From: Streptomyces niveus
Lineage (GTDB): Bacteria; Actinomycetota; Actinomycetes; Streptomycetales; Streptomycetaceae
Direction of reading: 5' to 3'
Assembly: GCF_002009175.1 (NCBI RefSeq)
Contig: NZ_CP018047.1
Coordinates: 1,116,001 to 1,180,000, forward strand
DNA: 64,000 nt
Shown: one piece after another, positions 57,313 to 64,000 of the stretch
Layout: every line of letters begins with the position of its first letter
How positions within the stretch are numbered: the first letter of the stretch is position 1
Notes under the pieces: generated by a model
Databases searched by the model: none
The model's input: the letters and a program-made list of their open reading frames with translations, nothing else
What the model was told of the DNA's origin: nothing
Program-made: the position numbers and the translations under genes

Positions 57313-59633
57313 GCCCGCGCCGGCACCAACTCCCTCCGGCCCCTCGCAAGCAGCAACCACTGCCGCCCGCCGGGCACCGCAGGCACCGGCCCGACGAGAC
57401 GCCCGGTGACGCCGCCAGCACCGGCGGTGGACGGCGCCGAGCCGCCAAACGCGGCCGGCCCGCCGCCAGGACCCCCAGGCCCAAGACCGTCCGCACCCCT
57501 ACCGTCCTCCAGATGGAGGCCCTGGAGTGCGGCGCGGCCTCCCTCGCCATGGTGCTCGCCCACTACGGCCGCCATGTCCCCCTGGAGGAGCTGCGCATCG
57601 CGTGCGGTGTCTCGCGTGACGGCTCGCGCGCCTCCAACGTCCTCAAAGCGGCGCGCGGTTACGGTCTCCAGGCCAAAGGCATGCAGATGGAGACCGAGGC
57701 ACTGGCCGATGTCCGGGCGCCCGCGATCCTGTTCTGGGAGTTCAACCACTACGTCGTGTACGACGGCATGGGCCGCCGGCCGGCCGGCCGCGGCGTGCAC
57801 ATCAACGACCCCGACAAGGGCCGACGGTTCGTGCCGATCGAGGACTTCGACACCAGCTTCACCGGTGTGGTCCTGGTCTTCGAGCCCACCGCCGAATTCC
57901 GCCGGGGCGACCGTAAGCCCGGCGTCATGAGCGCCATGCCCGCGCGGCTGCGCGGCACGGCCGCCACCCTGCTGGCCGCGCTGCTCGCCAGCCTGCTGCT
58001 GGTGGCGGTGGGCGCCGCGGTGCCCGCGCTGAGCCGTACGTACATCGACATGTTCCTGATCGGCGGTCAGACGTCATTGCTGGGACCGCTGTTCGCGTCG
58101 ATGGCCGTGATGCTGGTGCTCACCGCCGTACTGACCGGGCTCCAGCAGGCGAACCTGCTGCGCGGGCGCATCATCTCCTCCACCCTCAGCGGCGCCCGGT
58201 TCATGCGGCATCTGCTGCGGCTGCCGGTCACGTTCTTCGCCCAGCGCAGCCCGGCCGATCTCGTCCAGCGGCTCCAGTCCAACGACGCGGTGGCCGAGAC
58301 ACTGGCGCGGGACCTGGCGGCGGCCGGGGTGGACGGGGTCGTGGTGATCCTGTACGCCGCGCTGCTGTGGTCGTACGATCCCCAACTCACCGTCGTCGGC
58401 GTCCTGATGGCGCTGCTCAACGTGATCGCGATGCGGATCGTGATCCATCTGCGCTCCACCGGCACCCGCAAACTCCGGGCGGACAGCGCGCGGCTGACCA
58501 ACACCTCATACACCGGCCTTCAGTTGATCGAGACGATGAAGGCGACCGGCGGCGAGAACGGGTACTTCCGCCGATGGGCCGGGCAGCACGCGACGACTCT
58601 GGAGGAGCAGCAGAAACTCGGTGTGCCCAGTGCGGCGCTGGCCGTGGTCGCGCCCACGCTCGCCACGCTCAACAGCGCGCTGATTCTCTGGATAGGCGGG
58701 CTGCGGGCGGTGGAGGGGGCCATCTCGATCGGTCTGCTCGTCGCGTTCCAGGCGCTGGTGGTGCGGTTCACCGCGCCGATCACCCGGCTGAACGGGGTGG
58801 CGGGCCGGATCCAGGACTTCGCGGCGGACGTGGCCCGGCTGAAGGACGTCGAGAGCTTCCCCGTCGACCCGCTCTACTCACGGCAGCGGCCGGACGCCGG
58901 TACCCGCCGGCTGACGGGCCATGTGGAGCTGGAGAGCGTCGTGTTCGGCTACAGCCCGCTTGACGCACCGCTGCTGGACGGCTTCTCACTGACGGTGGGG
59001 CCGGGGCAGCAGGTCGCGCTGGTCGGCGGTTCGGGGAGCGGCAAGTCCACCGTCTCCAGGCTGATCTCGGGCCTCTACAGCCCGTGGGAGGGGACGATCC
59101 GCATCGACGGTCAGCGTCTGGAGGACATCTCGCGCAGCGCGCTCGCCTCCTCGGTGTCCTTCGTCGACCAGGACGTCTTCCTCTTCGAGGGCACGGTCCG
59201 GGACAACGTCGCGCTGTGGGACCCGTCGATATCGGACGACGCCGTCGTCACCGCGCTCAGGGACGCCGCGCTGTACGACGACGTGATCGCGCGCCGCCCC
59301 GAGGGGATACACGGCAGGGTCGAGCAGGACGGCCGCAACTTCTCCGGCGGTCAGCGTCAACGGCTGGAGATCGCCCGCGCGTTGGTCCGGCGGCCGAGCG
59401 TCCTGGTCCTCGACGAGGTGACGAGCGCGCTGGACGCGGAGACGGAGCGCCTGATCATCGACAACCTGCGGCGGCGCGGCTGCGCGTGCGTGGTGATCGC
59501 GCATCGGCTGAGCACGGTGCGCGACAGCGACGAGATCGTGGTGCTCGACCACGGCGCGGTCGTGGAGCGCGGCAGGCACGAGGACCTGGTCGCCGCCGGG
59601 GGTCCGTACGCCCAACTGGTCAAGGAGTACTGA
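57309..59633 (+). CDS. C39 peptidase-containing ABC transporter (PCAT, NHLM type)
   Basis: 774 residues from the GTG overlapping the HlyD stop. A basic Pro/Arg-rich extension of about 60 residues comes first. The C39 domain has C74 (MEALECGAASLAM), H147 (FNHYVVYDG) and D167 (INDPDKG), the full catalytic set. Six membrane helices span about 205-520, and the ATPase has GGSGSGKST near 573, the signature SGGQRQRLEIARAL and VLVLDEVTSALD. It should cut the precursor after GG and export the core. One base separates it from the next gene. Confidence 0.94.
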   Translation: MSPRRHQLPPAPRKQQPLPPAGHRRHRPDETPGDAASTGGGRRRAAKRGRPAARTPRPKTVRTPTVLQMEALECGAASLAMVLAHYGRHVPLEELRIACGVSRDGSRASNVLKAARGYGLQAKGMQMETEALADVRAPAILFWEFNHYVVYDGMGRRPAGRGVHINDPDKGRRFVPIEDFDTSFTGVVLVFEPTAEFRRGDRKPGVMSAMPARLRGTAATLLAALLASLLLVAVGAAVPALSRTYIDMFLIGGQTSLLGPLFASMAVMLVLTAVLTGLQQANLLRGRIISSTLSGARFMRHLLRLPVTFFAQRSPADLVQRLQSNDAVAETLARDLAAAGVDGVVVILYAALLWSYDPQLTVVGVLMALLNVIAMRIVIHLRSTGTRKLRADSARLTNTSYTGLQLIETMKATGGENGYFRRWAGQHATTLEEQQKLGVPSAALAVVAPTLATLNSALILWIGGLRAVEGAISIGLLVAFQALVVRFTAPITRLNGVAGRIQDFAADVARLKDVESFPVDPLYSRQRPDAGTRRLTGHVELESVVFGYSPLDAPLLDGFSLTVGPGQQVALVGGSGSGKSTVSRLISGLYSPWEGTIRIDGQRLEDISRSALASSVSFVDQDVFLFEGTVRDNVALWDPSISDDAVVTALRDAALYDDVIARRPEGIHGRVEQDGRNFSGGQRQRLEIARALVRRPSVLVLDEVTSALDAETERLIIDNLRRRGCACVVIAHRLSTVRDSDEIVVLDHGAVVERGRHEDLVAAGGPYAQLVKEY

Positions 59634-59634
59634 C

Positions 59635-62631
59635 GTGGCCTCCACGCAGCCGCCGCCGGCGGACCCCGGGACGGCGGGCGCGACCGCTGGGGCGGGGGCC
59701 GTGCCGGCGCCCGGCATGGATCCGGTCGTCCACGCCCTCGGCGCGCTGGGTACCCCGGTCGACTGCGCCGGTCTGCGCAACGTGCCACTGGAGGGCCCGC
59801 ATGTGCTGTGGCTCGTCGTCGGGGGCGCGCTCGACCTGTTCGCCGTCGACGCGGCGCAGCACGGTCAGTGGCATTTCCTCGGCCGTCTCGAAGCGGGAAC
59901 GCTGCTCCTCGGCCCCGTCGAGGGCCCCCGGCACACATTGCTGAGCAGGCCCTCGCAGGACTGCGCGCTGCGGCGGATCGCGCTGCGGGAGCTGCACGCG
60001 CCCGCGTACCCGGATCCGTACTCCCCGCAGTACGGCGACGCGTACAGCGATCCTTACGCCGACCCGTACGCCGGTCCGTACACCGATCCGTACGGCACCG
60101 CCCACACCTCGCCGTCCTCTCCCCCGGTCCCGACGCCCCTGGAGCACGCCTTCGCACTCGGCGCCGCACGCGGACTCGGCGCGCTCTTCCAGACCCCGCT
60201 CGACACCCGCCCCCACACCGACGGCGCCGTGTCCGACGACGACGTGCTGTGGATGCCGGTCTCCCCCGGCAGTGTGCGGTACGGCGCCTCGTACAGCGCG
60301 GACGCGGTGGGTGACCTGCTGGTCGACGGGGCCATGTGGCAGCGGATGGTCAACCAGCAGCACCGGCTGCTGTCGGCCGTGGACCACTGGATCGAGCGGC
60401 AGGAGCGCGCCCACGAGGACCGGACCGCCGCCGGTATCAAGGCCGGGGAGGCCGTCCGGGCGCGGGCGGACGAGGCGCTGGTGGCGTCCATCGGCCGCCC
60501 CGGAACGGGGACCGGCGGGACGGGCCGCGCGGGAGGCACGGGCGACGGGGTGACGGACGACGCCGCCCGCGACGCGACGTTCGCGGTCTGCCATCTGGTC
60601 GCGGCGGCCTCCCGCATCACCCTCTCCGACCACTCCCGTGGCGCGGGCACCCCGCTCGACGACCGTGTCGACCCGGTCGAACGGATCGCGATCGCCTCCC
60701 GGGTCCGCACCCGCGACGTCCGGCTCGACGCCCACTGGTGGCGGACCGACTCCGGGCCGCTGGTGGGTCACCGGGCCAAGTCCGGCGCACCGGTGGCGCT
60801 GCTGTGGCGGCGCGGGCGTTACGAGGCGGTCAACCCGGCCACCGGGGGGCGGCTGCGGGTGGGCGAGCAGAACGCCGACGCCTTCGAGCCGCGCGCCGTG
60901 ATGTTCTACCGCCCGCTGCCCGAAGAACCCCTGACGCCCTGGCGGTTGCTGCGGTTCGGGCTGCGCGGCAACCGGACCGATCTGCGCAACCTCCTGCTGA
61001 CCACCCTCGTCACCGTGGGGCTCGGAGCGCTGGTGCCGATCGCCACCGGGCGGGTGCTGGGCGACTACGTACCGAGCGCGCAGACCGGTCTGATCGTGCA
61101 GGTGTCGCTCGCCGTCATGATCACCGGCATCGTGTCGGCGTCCTTCATGCTGATGCAGAGCCTGACCATCCTGCGGATGGAGGGCCGTATCGAGAGCACG
61201 CTCCAACCCGCCGTGTGGGACCGGCTGTTGCGGCTGCCGACGGCGTTCTTCGCCGAGCGTTCCACCGGTGAACTGGCGAGCGCGGCGATGGGCGTCAGCG
61301 GTATCCGCCGGGTGCTTTCGGGCATCGGCCCGGTCATCGTGCAGTCGGCGGCGGTCGGTGCGATGAGCCTCGTGCTCCTGTTCGCGCACAGTGTTCCGCT
61401 CGCGCTGGCGGCGATCGGGATGCTCGCCGTCATCGCGGTCGTGTTCCTCGGGATGGGGCTCTGGCAGCTGCGCTGGCAGAGGCAGTTGGTCGAACTCGGC
61501 AACAAGCTCAACAACCAGGCGTTCCAGACCCTGCGCGGGCTGCCGAAGCTACGGGTCGCCGCGGCCGAGGGCTTCGCGTACGCGGCGTGGGCGCGCGGTT
61601 TCGCCCGCTCGCGCGAACTCCAGCAGCGGGCGGGCCGGATCAAGAATCTGACGACGGTGCTGGACGCGGTCTATCTGCCGTTCTGCTCCCTCGTGATGTT
61701 CATGCTGCTGGCGGGGCCGGCGCGGGGCACGATGTCGGCGGGCGAGTTCCTGACGTTCAACACCGCCGTGACCATGCTGCTGACCTCCGTCACCCAACTG
61801 ACCGGCGCGCTCGTGTCGGTGGCCGCCGCGCTGCCCATGTTCGAGCAGATCAAGCCGGTCCTGGACGAGGCGCCCGAGGTCGGTGACACGGGATCCCAGC
61901 CCGGAGTGCTGAGCGGTGCGATCGAGGCCCGCAAGCTCTCCTTCCGCTACTCCGACGACGGCCCGCTGGTGCTCGACGACGTGTCGCTTCGGATGGAACC
62001 GGGCGAGTTCGTGGCGGTCGTCGGCCCGAGCGGCTGCGGCAAGTCGACACTGCTGCGGCTGCTGATCGGCTTCGACCGGCCGGTCACGGGCAGCGTGCTC
62101 TACGACGGCCAGGACCTGGCCGCCCTCGACCGCGCGGCCGTACGGCGCCAGTGCGGTGTCGTCCTTCAGAACGCGCAGCCGCTCACCGGCTCCATCTGGG
62201 ACTGCGTCTGCGGCGCCGAGACCTTCTCGCAGGAGGAGGTGTGGGAGGCCGTCGGGATGGCGGGACTCGCGGAGGACATCAAGCGGATGCCGATGGGTCT
62301 GCACACCATGATCGCGGGAGGCGGCGCCATCTCCGGCGGCCAGCGGCAGCGGCTGATGATCGCCCAGGCGCTGGTCCGGCGCCCGCGCCTGCTCTTCCTG
62401 GACGAGGCCACCAGCGCGCTGGACAACGAGACCCAGCGCATCGTGATCGAGAGCACCCGCAAGCTGAACGCGGGCCGGCTGGTCATCGCCCACCGGCTCT
62501 CCACGGTGCTCGACGCGGACCGCGTACTGGTCATGGACGCGGGCCGGATCGTCGAACAGGGCCCGCCGGCGGCCCTGTTGGCGGACACGGGCGGCAGACT
62601 GCACGAACTGGTCCGCCGTCAGCTCGCGTGA
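59635..62631 (+). CDS. Second NHLM-type ABC transporter (no peptidase domain)
   Basis: 998 residues from a GTG one base after the previous stop. The N-terminal 430 residues form the domain typical of the NHLM partner ATPase, here with a Tyr-rich insertion near 122-152 (repeats of DPY, GPY and DAY; eight Tyr in about 30 residues). Six membrane helices lie between about 430 and 730; the ATPase has GPSGCGKST near 798, SGGQRQRLMIAQAL and LLFLDEATSALD. No C39 domain is present. It likely forms a heteromeric exporter with the PCAT protein. Confidence 0.92.
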   Translation: MASTQPPPADPGTAGATAGAGAVPAPGMDPVVHALGALGTPVDCAGLRNVPLEGPHVLWLVVGGALDLFAVDAAQHGQWHFLGRLEAGTLLLGPVEGPRHTLLSRPSQDCALRRIALRELHAPAYPDPYSPQYGDAYSDPYADPYAGPYTDPYGTAHTSPSSPPVPTPLEHAFALGAARGLGALFQTPLDTRPHTDGAVSDDDVLWMPVSPGSVRYGASYSADAVGDLLVDGAMWQRMVNQQHRLLSAVDHWIERQERAHEDRTAAGIKAGEAVRARADEALVASIGRPGTGTGGTGRAGGTGDGVTDDAARDATFAVCHLVAAASRITLSDHSRGAGTPLDDRVDPVERIAIASRVRTRDVRLDAHWWRTDSGPLVGHRAKSGAPVALLWRRGRYEAVNPATGGRLRVGEQNADAFEPRAVMFYRPLPEEPLTPWRLLRFGLRGNRTDLRNLLLTTLVTVGLGALVPIATGRVLGDYVPSAQTGLIVQVSLAVMITGIVSASFMLMQSLTILRMEGRIESTLQPAVWDRLLRLPTAFFAERSTGELASAAMGVSGIRRVLSGIGPVIVQSAAVGAMSLVLLFAHSVPLALAAIGMLAVIAVVFLGMGLWQLRWQRQLVELGNKLNNQAFQTLRGLPKLRVAAAEGFAYAAWARGFARSRELQQRAGRIKNLTTVLDAVYLPFCSLVMFMLLAGPARGTMSAGEFLTFNTAVTMLLTSVTQLTGALVSVAAALPMFEQIKPVLDEAPEVGDTGSQPGVLSGAIEARKLSFRYSDDGPLVLDDVSLRMEPGEFVAVVGPSGCGKSTLLRLLIGFDRPVTGSVLYDGQDLAALDRAAVRRQCGVVLQNAQPLTGSIWDCVCGAETFSQEEVWEAVGMAGLAEDIKRMPMGLHTMIAGGGAISGGQRQRLMIAQALVRRPRLLFLDEATSALDNETQRIVIESTRKLNAGRLVIAHRLSTVLDADRVLVMDAGRIVEQGPPAALLADTGGRLHELVRRQLA

Positions 62632-64000
<1,369 letters not shown>

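Overview
The window is a high-GC actinobacterial chromosome segment, almost certainly Streptomyces. The evidence is the uniform GC-rich codon use, frequent GTG/TTG starts, a WhiB-like regulator, a complete conservon (cvnA-E), an XRE/DUF397/ATPase regulatory trio, a two-domain laccase, an albus-G-type zinc DD-carboxypeptidase and an alditol oxidase. No rRNA, tRNA, CRISPR, integrase or insertion sequence was recognised.

1-8 kb: the C-terminal end of a GH46 chitosanase, a WhiB-like protein, a VOC protein, and a Tat-exported laccase. Divergent from the laccase is a two-gene secreted operon: a ThuA + PQQ-type sugar dehydrogenase protein, then a cupredoxin + OmpL47-like + DUF1080 protein. 8-14 kb: a divergent NHEJ polymerase/DNA ligase pair, a YchJ-like protein, a DUF574-type methyltransferase, and the DUF397/XRE/ATP-binding regulatory group.

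14-28 kb: a carbohydrate island, nearly all on the minus strand. It holds a secreted GH27 alpha-galactosidase, an ABC importer, an intracellular GH36 alpha-galactosidase, an SDR dehydrogenase, an FCD-type GntR regulator, DgoD-like galactonate dehydratase, an aldose epimerase-like protein, KDPGal-type aldolase and KDG-type kinase. Together they read as alpha-galactoside uptake followed by De Ley-Doudoroff-type galactose oxidation. A ROK regulator lies divergently upstream. 28-33 kb: a YVTN/YncE-type secreted propeller and the divergent xylA/xylB pair.

33-44 kb: a Cys-rich DnaJ-type zinc-finger protein with a C-terminal membrane anchor, an orphan solute-binding lipoprotein, a zinc DD-carboxypeptidase, a LysR regulator, the threonine-degradation pair tdh-kbl, a sigma-factor-like/CAP fusion membrane protein, and a type I terpene synthase. 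43-48 kb: a conservon in which the P450 is convergent with and overlaps the terpene synthase; its K-helix has EQTLW in place of ExxR, as in CYP157. 48-55 kb: a penicillin-binding DD-carboxypeptidase, a LAL-like ATPase lacking its LuxR HTH, an unknown membrane protein, and an ABM-truncated haemoglobin chimera.

55-63 kb: a gene-poor stretch with an HxlR-like remnant leads into a four-gene bacteriocin-type export operon: a 75-aa double-glycine-leader peptide, an HlyD-like adaptor, a C39 peptidase ABC transporter, and a second NHLM-type ABC transporter. The predicted mature peptide has no Cys, Lys or Arg and carries three GxxxG runs (a glycine zipper). No modifying enzyme lies nearby. This is the best candidate for an undescribed system. 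The window ends inside an AldO-type alditol oxidase gene.
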